A stretch of DNA of 64,000 nt from Methylopila jiangsuensis (GTDB lineage: Bacteria; Pseudomonadota; Alphaproteobacteria; Rhizobiales; Methylopilaceae). The stretch covers positions 186,001 through 250,000 of the forward strand of contig NZ_BSFK01000010.1 of the NCBI RefSeq assembly GCF_027922305.1, read 5' to 3'. The position numbers were made by a program, and so were the translations under genes. This document shows positions 55,842 to 64,000 of this stretch, one piece after another. How positions within the stretch are numbered: the first letter of the stretch is position 1; every line of letters begins with the position of its first letter. Under the pieces are notes generated by a model that was given only the letters and a program-made list of their open reading frames with translations, searched no databases and was not told where the DNA came from.

Positions 55842-56261
55842 TCACGCGTCCTGCTGGCGGGACTCCTCTTCAGCGGCGGCGGCGATCTCGTCGAACGTCT
55901 CCTTGGCCACCAGCAGGGCGTTCACCGCTGCGGGGAACCCGGCGTAGATCGCCATCTGGGTGATGACCTCCACGATCTCGTCGCGGGAGAGGCCCACGTT
56001 CAGGCCGCCGCGGATGTGCCATTTCAGCTCCCGCTCCGCGTGGCCGAGCGTGACGAGGGCCGCGATGGTGGCGATCTGGCGGGAGCGCAGGTCGAGGCCG
56101 GGGCGGGAGTAGACGTCGCCGAACGGGAACTCCACCAGATGGCGGGCGAAGTCCGGCGCGATGTCCGAAAGCTGCGCCACCACGCTCTCGCCCACCCGGT
56201 CGTGGATGCGCGACAGGGTGCGCCGTCCCCGGTCGTGGCGGCTTTCGGCGTCGTCGGTCAT
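55842..56261 (-). CDS. Carboxymuconolactone decarboxylase family protein
   Basis: A 139-residue protein of the CMD/AhpD fold: RSRQIATIAALVTLGHAERELKWHIRGGLNVGLSRDEIVEVI with His in GHAERELKWH. No CxxC redox pair as in AhpD peroxidases, so it is nearer to gamma-carboxymuconolactone decarboxylase-like proteins; no aromatic degradation genes are nearby. The ATG at 56261 has a strong GGAGGGAC site. Stand-alone, 136 bp upstream of radA in the same direction. Confidence 0.9.
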   Translation of the reverse strand: MTDDAESRHDRGRRTLSRIHDRVGESVVAQLSDIAPDFARHLVEFPFGDVYSRPGLDLRSRQIATIAALVTLGHAERELKWHIRGGLNVGLSRDEIVEVITQMAIYAGFPAAVNALLVAKETFDEIAAAAEEESRQQDA

Positions 56262-56415
56262 GGGCGTCCCTCCGGGCGTGGTCGGGCCAGCGTTCCGGCG
56301 TCGGCGCGCGCCCGTCAAGCGCCGCGCGGCGAGGCTTGCGCGCCCGTCCTCGGCTTGACACATGGCCCAAAGGCCTGTTTGCACGCCGCGACGTCAAAGC
56401 AGCGGGAGCCGCGCA

Positions 56416-57375
56416 GTGAGCATCGCCTTGATCTTTCCGGGGCAGGGAAGCCAGCAGGTCGGCATGGGCCGCGCGCTTTCCGACAGCTTCGCCGCGGCCC
56501 GCGCCGTGTTCGAGGAGGTGGACGCGGCGCTGGGCGAGAGCCTGTCCGCGACGATCTTCGAAGGCCCCGAGGACAAGCTGACGCTCACCGCCAACGCCCA
56601 GCCGGCGCTGATGGCGGTCAGCCTCGCGGCGATCCGGGTGCTGGAGGCCGAGGCCGGGCTCGACGTGGCCCGTCACGCCGCCTTCGTGGCCGGCCATTCG
56701 CTCGGCGAATATTCGGCGCTCGCCGCCGCCGGCGCGCTGTCGATTTCCGACGCCGCGCGCCTGCTGCGCATCCGCGGCGAGGCGATGCAGAAGGCGGTTC
56801 CGGTGGGCGAGGGCGCCATGGCGGCGCTGCTCGGGCTCGATCTGGACGCCGCCCGCGCGGTCGCGGCCGAGGCGGCCGAGGGCGACGTCTGCGCCGCCGC
56901 CAACGACAACGCGCCGGGACAGGTGGTGATCTCGGGCGCCAGGGCCGCGGTGGAGCGCGCCATCGCGCTGGCGAAGCCGAGGGGCGCCAAGCGGGCGGTG
57001 CTGCTGCCGGTGTCCGCGCCGTTCCATTGCGCGCTGATGCGGCCGGCGGCCGAGGCCATGCGCGAGGCGCTGGCCGGGGTGAAGCTCCAGGCGCCGAAGG
57101 CTCCGCTGGTCGCCAACGTCACCGCGAGCCCGCTCACCGACCCCGAGGACATCCGCACCCGGCTGGTGGAGCAGGTCACCGGCGCGGTGCGCTGGCGCGA
57201 ATCCATGGGCTTCATGGCGGGCGCGGGCGTGACCCATTTCGTCGAGGTGGGCGCCGGCAAGGTGCTGGCCGGCCTCGTGAAACGCAACGCCGAGGGCGCG
57301 ACCGGCGAGTCGGTCGGAACGCCCGAGGACGTGGCCCGCGTCGTCGCGGCCGGCGCGTTCGCCGGCGACGCCTGA
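56416..57375 (+). CDS. fabD: Malonyl-CoA:ACP transacylase
   Basis: A 319-residue FabD: FPGQGSQQVGMG at the start, catalytic Ser in GHSLGEYSAL (about 92), Arg in RGEAMQ, and His in SAPFHCALM (about 205). It transfers malonate from CoA to AcpP to start fatty acid elongation. GTG 56416 is the start (VSIALIFPGQG). First gene of the fab operon. It is the primary metabolism counterpart of the trans-AT in the polyketide cluster; the two are clearly different in sequence. Confidence 0.96.
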   Translation: MSIALIFPGQGSQQVGMGRALSDSFAAARAVFEEVDAALGESLSATIFEGPEDKLTLTANAQPALMAVSLAAIRVLEAEAGLDVARHAAFVAGHSLGEYSALAAAGALSISDAARLLRIRGEAMQKAVPVGEGAMAALLGLDLDAARAVAAEAAEGDVCAAANDNAPGQVVISGARAAVERAIALAKPRGAKRAVLLPVSAPFHCALMRPAAEAMREALAGVKLQAPKAPLVANVTASPLTDPEDIRTRLVEQVTGAVRWRESMGFMAGAGVTHFVEVGAGKVLAGLVKRNAEGATGESVGTPEDVARVVAAGAFAGDA

Positions 57376-57399
57376 ACCGCACAGATCGGGGACAAACGC

Positions 57400-58137
57400 A
57401 TGTTCGATCTCACCGGGCGCACCGCCCTCGTCACCGGCGCCACGGGCGGCATCGGCGGCGCCATCGCCCGCGCGCTGCACGGCCAGGGCGCGACCGTCGC
57501 CATCTCCGGCACCCGCGCCGAGGCGCTTCAGCAGCTTGCGGACGAACTGGGCGAGCGGGTCCACGTCCTGCCCGCGAACCTGAAGGACGCGGCGAGCGTC
57601 GACGCCCTGCCGGGACAGGCGGAGGCGGCGCTGGGCGGCCTGGACGTCCTCGTCCACAACGCCGGCATCACCCGCGACAACCTGTTCCTGCGCATGAAGG
57701 ACGAGGAATGGGCGGACGTGATCCAGGTGAACCTGACGGCGGGCTTCCGGCTCTACCGGGCGGCGCTGAAGGGCATGATGAAGCGCCGCCGCGGCCGCCT
57801 CATCGGCATCACCTCGGTGGTGGGCGTCACCGGCAATCCGGGGCAGGGCAACTACGCCGCCTCCAAGGCCGGGCTGATCGGCATGTCCAAGTCGCTGGCG
57901 GCCGAGGTGGCGAGCCGGGGCATCACCGTGAACTGCATCGCGCCCGGTTTCATCGAAAGCCCGATGACCGACGCGCTGAACGAGAAGCAGAAGGAAGCCT
58001 CGCTGGCCCACATCCCGCTCGGCCGCTTCGGCCAGGGCGCGGAGGTGGCCGCCGCGGCGGTCTATCTGGCCAGCGACGAGGCGGCCTATGTCACCGGCCA
58101 CACGCTCCAGGTGAACGGCGGCATCGCCATGGTCTGA
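57400..58137 (+). CDS. fabG: 3-oxoacyl-ACP reductase
   Basis: A 245-residue SDR: NADPH site TGATGGIGG (about 12-20), HNAGITRDNLFLRMKDEEW, which is FabG-specific, Ser in ITSVVG, YAASK (about 152-156), and the end motif TGHTLQVNGGIAM. Reduces beta-ketoacyl-ACP in fatty acid synthesis. 24 bp after fabD. Confidence 0.97.
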   Translation: MFDLTGRTALVTGATGGIGGAIARALHGQGATVAISGTRAEALQQLADELGERVHVLPANLKDAASVDALPGQAEAALGGLDVLVHNAGITRDNLFLRMKDEEWADVIQVNLTAGFRLYRAALKGMMKRRRGRLIGITSVVGVTGNPGQGNYAASKAGLIGMSKSLAAEVASRGITVNCIAPGFIESPMTDALNEKQKEASLAHIPLGRFGQGAEVAAAAVYLASDEAAYVTGHTLQVNGGIAMV

Positions 58138-58387
58138 GGCGAGACCCTCTTGGCGCGACTGGCGCCGGGCGCCGCGACATGATACCAGACGCCCGGCCCA
58201 GAAACGGAGACGGAGCAGGGGTCCCGCCGCGCGGCGAGCCGACGAAGCGTTAGAAAGTCGTTGCCGGAACCGTCTTCCGCCTTCAAAAAGCCCTCTCGGA
58301 AGAATCGCGGCCTGCCCAAACCAACACGGGCCGGGATTTCTCCACCGAGGCGATCTTCCGAAGCAGAACCACCGAAGGAACACCTAG

Positions 58388-58630
58388 ATGAGCGACATTG
58401 CCGAACGCGTGAAGAAGATCGTGGTCGAGCATCTCGGCGTGGACGCCGAGAAGGTCACCGAGAACGCGAGCTTCATCGACGACCTCGGCGCGGACAGCCT
58501 CGACACCGTCGAGCTGGTCATGGCGTTCGAAGAAGAGTTCGGCGTCGAGATTCCGGACGACGCGGCCGAGACCATCCTCACGGTCGGCGACGCCACCAAG
58601 TTCCTTGAGAAGAACGCCGCGCAGGCTTGA
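58388..58630 (+). CDS. acpP: Acyl carrier protein of fatty acid synthesis
   Basis: An 80-residue AcpP with phosphopantetheine Ser in [11 protein letters not shown] (about 37) and [17 protein letters not shown] at the start. Very acidic, as expected. The 250 bp leader after fabG suggests it has its own promoter, though I cannot point to a convincing -35/-10 pair. GAAGGAACACCTAG precedes the ATG. Confidence 0.98.
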   Translation: MSDIAERVKKIVVEHLGVDAEKVTENASFIDDLGADSLDTVELVMAFEEEFGVEIPDDAAETILTVGDATKFLEKNAAQA

Positions 58631-58693
58631 TCTGCGCCGCATCGACACGGCGGGCATGATGCAGGACGGAACTCGGTTCCGGCGAGCCGCGCG

Positions 58694-59959
58694 ATGAGGC
58701 GCGTCGTCGTCACGGGCCTCGGGCTGGTGACGCCGCTGGGAAGCGGCGTCGAGACGGTTTGGCGGCGGCTCATCGCCGGCGAGAGCGGTCTCCGGAAGAT
58801 CGAGACCTTCCAGGTCGACGATCTTCCGGCGCGCATCGCCGGCGTCATCCCGCGCGGCGACGGGTCCGACGGGACCTTCAACGCCGACGACTGGATGGAG
58901 CCCAAGGAGCAGCGCAAGGTCGACGACTTCATCGTCTTCGCCATGGCGGCCGCCGACCAGGCTCTGGCGGATAGCGGCTGGACGCCGAAGACGGAGGACG
59001 ACCGCTACGCCGCCGGCGTGCTGATCGGCTCCGGCATCGGCGGCCTGCAGGGCATCGAAGAGGCGTCGCACACGCTGCGCGACAAGGGCCCCCGCCGCCT
59101 GTCGCCGTTCTTCATCCCCGGCCGGCTGATCAATCTGGCGAGCGGACACGTCTCCATCCGGCACGGGCTCAAGGGCCCGAACCACGCGGTGGTGACGGCC
59201 TGCTCCACCGGCGCGCACGCCATCGGCGACGCCGCCCGGCTGATCGCCCTCGGCGACGCCGACGTGATGGTGGCCGGCGGCACGGAGTCGCCGGTCTGCC
59301 GTCTTGCGGTCGCGGGCTTCGCGGCCTGCAAGGCGCTCTCCACCTGCTTCAACGACGAGCCCACCCGCGGCTCGCGGCCTTACGACAAGGACCGCGACGG
59401 CTTCGTGATGGGCGAGGGCGCGGGCGTGGTGGTGCTCGAGGAGTACGAGCACGCCAGGGCGCGCGGCGCGAAGATCTACGGCGAAGTGATCGGCTACGGC
59501 CTCTCGGGCGACGCCTTCCACATCACCGCGCCGTCCATGGACGGCGACGGCGCGTTCCGCTGCATGAAGGCGGCGCTGAAGCGCGCGGGCATCGAGCCCT
59601 CCGCGGTCGACTACGTCAACGCCCACGGCACCTCGACGCCGCTCGGCGACGAGATCGAGCTCGGGGCCGTCACGCGCCTGCTGGGCGACGCGGCGGGAGG
59701 CGTCACCATGTCCTCCACCAAGTCGGCCATCGGGCATCTGCTCGGAGCGGCCGGCGCGGTCGAGGCGATCTTCTCCCTGCTCGCCATCCGCGATCAGGTG
59801 GCCCCGCCGACGCTCAATCTCGAGAATCCCTCCGTGGAGACCGAGATCGACCTCACGCCGCTCAAGGCCAAGCCGATGACGATCGACGTGGCGCTGTCGA
59901 ACTCCTTCGGGTTCGGCGGCACCAACGCCTCGCTGGTGTTCCGCCGCCTCGAGGCGTGA
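58694..59959 (+). CDS. fabF: 3-oxoacyl-ACP synthase II
   Basis: A 421-residue condensing enzyme: VVVTGLGLVTPLGSG start, Cys in TACSTGAHA (about 172), His in NAHGTSTPLGD (about 312), Lys-His in STKSAIGHLLGAAG (about 345-350), and the GFGGTN end. Elongates acyl-ACP by two carbons. Standard acpP-fabF pairing with 63 bp spacing. Confidence 0.97.
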   Translation: MRRVVVTGLGLVTPLGSGVETVWRRLIAGESGLRKIETFQVDDLPARIAGVIPRGDGSDGTFNADDWMEPKEQRKVDDFIVFAMAAADQALADSGWTPKTEDDRYAAGVLIGSGIGGLQGIEEASHTLRDKGPRRLSPFFIPGRLINLASGHVSIRHGLKGPNHAVVTACSTGAHAIGDAARLIALGDADVMVAGGTESPVCRLAVAGFAACKALSTCFNDEPTRGSRPYDKDRDGFVMGEGAGVVVLEEYEHARARGAKIYGEVIGYGLSGDAFHITAPSMDGDGAFRCMKAALKRAGIEPSAVDYVNAHGTSTPLGDEIELGAVTRLLGDAAGGVTMSSTKSAIGHLLGAAGAVEAIFSLLAIRDQVAPPTLNLENPSVETEIDLTPLKAKPMTIDVALSNSFGFGGTNASLVFRRLEA

Positions 59960-60065
59960 GGCGGCGAACGGCTTTCGCCACAATGACGACTAGACTGCCG
60001 GCGCCGACATCACGCGCCGGCGGTCTTCCCGCCTGCCATCCGCCCGTTCAGGAGGAGCGTCGAGC

Positions 60066-61337
60066 TTGAGCGCCGATCCTACGCCGCCCGCCCCATCCTC
60101 CGACGCCGCGCCAAACCGGGCCGCGTCCCAGACGTCCGACCGCCGCGCGCCGCGCGGCGCCGAGGCCGGCGGTCCGGACACGCCGCCGCCGCCGCCGCCG
60201 CGGCCTGTGCGCCGCCGTGTCCGGCATGGCGCGCTGGTGGGCTATCTCAGCGGCCTGTTCACCTTCCTCACGCTGGCGGCGCTTGGCCTCGGCGGCGCGA
60301 TCTACTACGGCAAGGCGCTGTTCGACGGTCCCGGCCCGCTGGAGCAGGAAACCGCGGTCGTGATCCCGCTCAACCGGGGCGTCGGCGAGATCGCCGAGAC
60401 CCTCGCCCGCGCCGGCGTGCTGGACCATCCCAAGGTGTTCGAGGCGGGCGTGCGGCTTTATGGCGGCAGTCTGCGCTACGGCGAATACGCCTTCCCGGCC
60501 CATGTCTCCATGCGCGAGGCGATGGAGATCCTGATCTCCGGCAAGGCGATCGAGCACGCCGTCACCGTGCCCGAGGGCCTGACGAGCCAGCAGGTGGTGG
60601 AACGTCTGCGCGACGTCGCGGTGCTGACCGGCGACGTGCGCGAGGCGCCGCCGGAGGGCTCGCTGCTGCCGGAGACCTACCGCGTCATGCGCGGCACGCC
60701 TCGGGAGCAGGTGATCGCCCGCATGCGGGCCGCCCAGAAGGCCGCGCTGGACGAGATCTGGCGCAAGCGCGACCCCTCCGTGCCGGTGAAGTCGCCGGAC
60801 GATCTGGTGACGCTGGCCTCGCTGGTGGAGAAGGAGACCGGGATCGCCGAGGAGCGCGGCCGCGTGGCGGCGGTGTTCGTGAACCGGCTCAACAAGGGCA
60901 TGCGGCTGCAGTCCGATCCCACCATCGTCTACGGGCTCGTGGGCGGCCGCGGCACGCTGGGCCGCAGCCTGACGCGCTCCGACATCCAGTCGCGCACCGC
61001 GTACAACACCTATGTGATCAACGGCCTGCCGGCGGGACCGATCGCCAACCCCGGCCGCGCCGCGCTGGAGGCCGCCGCCCGGCCGCCCAAGACCGGCGAA
61101 CTCTATTTCGTCGCCGACGGCAGCGGCGGCCACGCCTTCGGCAAGACGCTCGCCGAGCACAACCGCAACGTCCAGCGCTGGCGGCAGGTGGAGCGCGCCC
61201 GCGGCGCCGCGGCCGATCGGGTCGCGCCGGACGAGGCCACGCCCGAGCCCGAAGGCGGAGCCGATTCGGACCCGCCCACCTCCACCTCCGCGCCGGCCTC
61301 CTCGGCGCCGCAGCAGCCGGTCCGTCCCCGGCGATGA
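60066..61337 (+). CDS. mltG: Endolytic murein transglycosylase
   Basis: A 423-residue YceG/MltG protein: a Pro-rich cytoplasmic N terminus, one membrane segment (YLSGLFTFLTLAALGLGGAIYY, about 60-80), and the catalytic part with LASLVEKETGIAEERGRVAAVF (Glu) and LQSDPTIVYGL, TAYNTYVINGLPAGPIANPG. It cuts nascent glycan strands. The start is the TTG at 60066, with a near-perfect GGAGGAG 8 bases upstream. The C-terminal 50 residues are disordered and rich in Ser, Pro and Ala. Confidence 0.94.
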   Translation: MSADPTPPAPSSDAAPNRAASQTSDRRAPRGAEAGGPDTPPPPPPRPVRRRVRHGALVGYLSGLFTFLTLAALGLGGAIYYGKALFDGPGPLEQETAVVIPLNRGVGEIAETLARAGVLDHPKVFEAGVRLYGGSLRYGEYAFPAHVSMREAMEILISGKAIEHAVTVPEGLTSQQVVERLRDVAVLTGDVREAPPEGSLLPETYRVMRGTPREQVIARMRAAQKAALDEIWRKRDPSVPVKSPDDLVTLASLVEKETGIAEERGRVAAVFVNRLNKGMRLQSDPTIVYGLVGGRGTLGRSLTRSDIQSRTAYNTYVINGLPAGPIANPGRAALEAAARPPKTGELYFVADGSGGHAFGKTLAEHNRNVQRWRQVERARGAAADRVAPDEATPEPEGGADSDPPTSTSAPASSAPQQPVRPRR

Positions 61338-61428
61338 CGCCGCGGCCGCGCTGCGGCGATTGACGGGGCGCGGACCGCCGGTCCACAAGCCGGACGCACA
61401 GCGCGCCGCCCGAGACGGAGACGATCCC

Positions 61429-62319
61429 ATGGCCATCGCCAGCATGACAGGCTTCGCCCGCGTCGCGGGCGGCGTCGGGGATGTGCGCTGGACCTGGGAG
61501 ATCCGCAGCGTCAACGCCAAGGGGCTGGACCTGCGCCTGCGCACCCCGCCGGGCTTCGACGCGCTGGAGCCGCAGGCCCGCGCGCTCGCCGCCGCCAGGC
61601 TGCATCGGGGCACGCTGCACGCGTCGCTGGCGCTGGAGCGCGCGGCGCGTCCGACCGAGGTGCGGGTCAACGAGGCGGCGCTCGCCGCGGTGCTGGCGGC
61701 CGCCGCCGCCATCCGCGCCCGCGCGCCCGAGATCGCGCCGCCGAGCGTCGACGGCCTGCTCGCCCAGCGCGGCGTGGTGGAGGTGGTGGAGACGCAGGAG
61801 ACGCCCGAGCAGCGGGCCGCCCTCGACGCCGCGGCGCTCGCCGATTTCGGAAGGGCGCTCGACGCGCTTTCGGCCATGCGCGCCGCGGAAGGCGCGGCGC
61901 TGGCCGCGGTGCTGGGCGAGCGGCTGGCGACCATCGCCGCGCTCGCCGCGCAAGCGGACGCCTGTCCCGCCCGCCGTCCGGAAGCGATCCGGGCCAGGCT
62001 CGCGGAGCAGGTGGCGGCGCTGCTCGGGGCGTCTCCCCAGCTCGATCCCGACCGGCTGCACCAGGAGGCGGCGCTGCTCGCCGCCCGCGCCGACGTGCGC
62101 GAGGAGCTGGACCGGCTCGCCGCCCATGTGGAGGCGGCGCGGGCGCTGATCGCCGAGGGCGGTCCCGTGGGCCGGCGGCTCGATTTCCTGGCGCAGGAGT
62201 TCGGGCGCGAATCCAACACGCTGTCGGCCAAGTCCAACGACCGCAGCCTCACCGCCATCGGGCTGGAGCTCAAGGCCGTGGTGGAGCAGTTCCGCGAGCA
62301 GGTCCAGAACGTGGAGTGA
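61429..62319 (+). CDS. yicC: YicC family endoribonuclease-like protein
   Basis: A 296-residue YicC/YloC protein: MTGFARVAG start (after MAIAS), EIRSVNAKGLDLRLRTP, and the highly conserved C-terminal GRRLDFLAQEFGRESNTLSAKSND. YicC proteins are endoribonucleases that take part in small RNA turnover. Coupled to gmk, whose start is 6 bp after its stop; the yicC-gmk pair is a common arrangement. Confidence 0.95.
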   Translation: MAIASMTGFARVAGGVGDVRWTWEIRSVNAKGLDLRLRTPPGFDALEPQARALAAARLHRGTLHASLALERAARPTEVRVNEAALAAVLAAAAAIRARAPEIAPPSVDGLLAQRGVVEVVETQETPEQRAALDAAALADFGRALDALSAMRAAEGAALAAVLGERLATIAALAAQADACPARRPEAIRARLAEQVAALLGASPQLDPDRLHQEAALLAARADVREELDRLAAHVEAARALIAEGGPVGRRLDFLAQEFGRESNTLSAKSNDRSLTAIGLELKAVVEQFREQVQNVE

Positions 62320-62324
62320 CGGCC

Positions 62325-62993
62325 ATGGCCCCCCAATCCGCCGCCGAGCTGGTGGCCGAGCATCCGCGCCGCGGCGTGCTGCTGATCCTGTCCTCGCCCT
62401 CCGGCGCGGGCAAATCCACGCTCACCCGCGCGCTGCTGGACACCGACGACCAGATCACGCTGTCGATCTCCGCCACCACCCGCGCCAAGCGGCCGAGCGA
62501 GGCCGACGGCGTGCATTACCGCTTCCTGAAGCAGCGCGACTTCGACGTGCTGCGCGACGCGGGCGAACTGCTGGAGCACGCCGAGGTGCACGGCAACTCC
62601 TACGGCACGCCCAAGGAGCCGGTGGTCCGCGCGCTGGAGGAAGGCCGCGACGTGCTGTTCGACATCGACTGGCAGGGCACGCTGCAGGTGCGCAACGCCA
62701 TGCCGGACGACGTCGCCACCGTGTTCATCCTGCCGCCCTCGGTGCCGGAGCTGAAGGCGCGGCTGGAGCGGCGGGCGGAGAACACGCCGGAGGACATCAA
62801 GCGCCGGCTGCGCAACGCCGCGGTCGAGATCGAGCGCGGGACCGACTACGACTACGTGGTGATCAACGACGACTTCGAGCGCTGCCTGAACGAAGTGCGC
62901 GCCATCCTGCAGGCGGAGCGCCTGAAGCGCGTGCGCCAGCCCGGCCTCAACGCCTTCGCCGCCAGCCTGATCGGCGCGTTGTCCGGGGACTGA
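62325..62993 (+). CDS. gmk: Guanylate kinase
   Basis: A 222-residue kinase (GMP + ATP to GDP + ADP). P-loop SSPSGAGKSTL (about 24-34), GMP-binding TTRAKRPSEADGVHYRF, YGTPKEPV and FDIDWQGTLQV. ATG 62325 is placed 8 bases after GGAG; a GTG at 62316 is a possible longer start. Confidence 0.97.
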   Translation: MAPQSAAELVAEHPRRGVLLILSSPSGAGKSTLTRALLDTDDQITLSISATTRAKRPSEADGVHYRFLKQRDFDVLRDAGELLEHAEVHGNSYGTPKEPVVRALEEGRDVLFDIDWQGTLQVRNAMPDDVATVFILPPSVPELKARLERRAENTPEDIKRRLRNAAVEIERGTDYDYVVINDDFERCLNEVRAILQAERLKRVRQPGLNAFAASLIGALSGD

Positions 62994-63017
62994 GCCGCCC
63001 CCGGACGCAGCTTGGCG

Positions 63018-64000
63018 TCAGCCGTTCTCCGGCGCGTAGGTGAAGGCCCACGTCTCGGTCAGCGCCCGCTCGCCCGCCTTCAGGAAGGCGCGCAGCTCCA
63101 TGGGCCTGGCGCCGTCGGCCTGCACGTCGATGCCGACCCGGAAGCCGCCGATCTTCGGGTTCGGCGTCACGAAGGCCCCGCGGATGCCGCCGGTGGAGGC
63201 CGAAGGCACCACCTGCACCCGCGACGGGTCGTTCAGGTAGTAGGGCAGGTCGCCGCCGGCGAAGTCGATGATGAAGCGCTGGGCCCCCGGAGGCACGGGC
63301 TCCGCCGAGCCCAGCGCCGCCGCGCGGGTGGGATAGGTGTTCACCGCCCGGCCGCCCGGATGCATCTTGCCGTCCGAGGACAGCGACTTCAGCCGGTATC
63401 CGAACACCTTCTCCTGGCCCACGGGCAGCGGGTCGGTGGGGGTCCAGAAGGCGACGACGTTGTCGTTGGTCTCGTCGTCGGTGGGCAGTTCGATCAGCTC
63501 GATCCGGCCCGCGCCCCAGCCCTCGCGCGGCTCCACCCAGTAGCTCGGGCGGAGCTGATAGGCGAGGTCGAGGTCCTGGTAATGCTCGAACAGCCGGTCG
63601 CGCTGCATCAGGCCGAAGCCGCGGGGGTTGGCGTCCCACAGCGCGGTGGTCTGGGGCGTCTTCGGGTTGCGCAGCGGGCGCCACACCCATTCGCCGCCGC
63701 TGGTCTGCACTAGCAGGCCGTCGGAATCGTGCAGTTCGGGGCGGAAGTCGCTGTAATGGCGGCGCTGGTTCTCGCCGTAGAAGAACATGGAGGTGAGCGG
63801 CGCGATCCCGAGCTTGGCGATGGGCTTGCGGGCGATCAGCGTCGCGGTCACGTCCACCGTGGTGTCCACGTCCGGATAGACCACGAAACGGTAGGCGCCG
63901 ACGATGGACGGGCCGTCCAGCAGCGCGTGGATCACCGCCCGGTCGGCGTTGGCGCCGGGCATCTCCACCCAGAACTCGCGAAAGTCCGGGAACTCCTCCG
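63018..64000 (-). CDS. Glucan biosynthesis protein OpgG/OpgD family (N-terminal part outside window)
   Basis: The visible 327 residues are the C-terminal part of a periplasmic MdoG-type protein: EFPDFREFWVEMPGA, TSMFFYGEN, the RPELHDSDGL segment, LFEHYQDLDLAYQLRPSYWVEP, and the C-terminal sandwich ending in WAFTYAPENG. It acts in making osmoregulated periplasmic (cyclic in many alphaproteobacteria) glucans. The 5' end lies beyond 64000. OpgG and OpgD cannot be told apart from this part. Confidence 0.93.
   Translation of the reverse strand, partial: EEFPDFREFWVEMPGANADRAVIHALLDGPSIVGAYRFVVYPDVDTTVDVTATLIARKPIAKLGIAPLTSMFFYGENQRRHYSDFRPELHDSDGLLVQTSGGEWVWRPLRNPKTPQTTALWDANPRGFGLMQRDRLFEHYQDLDLAYQLRPSYWVEPREGWGAGRIELIELPTDDETNDNVVAFWTPTDPLPVGQEKVFGYRLKSLSSDGKMHPGGRAVNTYPTRAAALGSAEPVPPGAQRFIIDFAGGDLPYYLNDPSRVQVVPSASTGGIRGAFVTPNPKIGGFRVGIDVQADGARPMELRAFLKAGERALTETWAFTYAPENG

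Noticed and set aside
56416-59959. fabD, fabG, acpP and fabF as a second polyketide or type II PKS locus
   Set aside because: All four are standard primary fatty acid synthesis proteins followed by mltG, yicC and gmk; ordinary chromosomal order.

Overview
The window comes from a very GC-rich alphaproteobacterial chromosome, most likely of the order Hyphomicrobiales (Rhizobiales). The evidence is gene order: purL-bolA-grxD-purC-purS-purQ, fabD-fabG-acpP-fabF-mltG-yicC-gmk, the MoxR/DUF58/DUF4159 operon next to DUF1285-NUDIX-DUF6111-cca, and a FixJ-type regulator. I cannot name a genus from sequence alone.

Region 1 (1 to about 22.6 kb) is the right part of a trans-acyltransferase polyketide biosynthetic cluster, all on the + strand and cut by the left edge of the window. 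In order: an AT-less PKS polypeptide (end of KS, DH, KR, ACP, KS); a stand-alone flavin monooxygenase (FMO); a 1636-residue fusion of ACP, alpha/beta hydrolase, two tandem aminotransferase-like folds that both lack the PLP lysine, and a second FMO; a KS protein with a dead ACP-like segment and a degenerate DH-like tail; a discrete malonyl acyltransferase fused to a PfaD-like enoylreductase remnant; a discrete ACP; a fatty acyl-AMP ligase (FAAL); a type II thioesterase; a DUF3047 protein; and an N-terminal Rieske domain fused to a cytochrome P450. Several genes overlap by 4 bp (GTGA), so this looks like one operon. My reading, as inference: the FAAL and small ACP prime a chain with a carboxylic acid, the discrete AT supplies malonyl units to AT-less modules, and the two FMOs plus the Rieske-P450 oxidise the chain, with the KS/FMO/ACP stretch forming a split oxidation module. 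The product is not predictable from this fragment.

Region 2 (22.6 to 26.9 kb) starts with a relic of an IS5-type transposase that marks the cluster border. It continues with a metallophosphoesterase, a tiny possible gene with a strong terminator, a glutathionyl-hydroquinone reductase, a GNAT acetyltransferase, a small exported protein and a MarC-family membrane protein.

Region 3 (27 to 40.8 kb) holds the minus-strand MoxR/DUF58/DUF4159/vWA envelope operon, the divergent DUF1285-NUDIX-DUF6111-cca operon, a DUF1214/DUF1254-like pair, a class A penicillin-binding protein, a UPF0260 protein and a FixJ-like regulator.

Region 4 (41.5 to 54.2 kb) carries purine synthesis on the minus strand (purL, purC, purS, purQ, purF, cvpA) with grxD and bolA, two exported cysteine-containing proteins inserted between pur genes, an SDR, der, a lipoprotein stub that looks like the front of BamB, a YfgM-like protein and NnrU.

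Region 5 (54.3 to 64 kb) has radA, a carboxymuconolactone decarboxylase family protein, the primary fatty acid synthesis operon (fabD, fabG, acpP, fabF), mltG, yicC and gmk. It ends in a truncated OpgG/OpgD glucan protein gene.

The most unusual content is in region 1: the tandem pseudo-aminotransferase/FMO fusion, the Rieske-P450 fusion, and the repeated pattern of recognisable but catalytically degraded PKS domains kept in otherwise intact reading frames.
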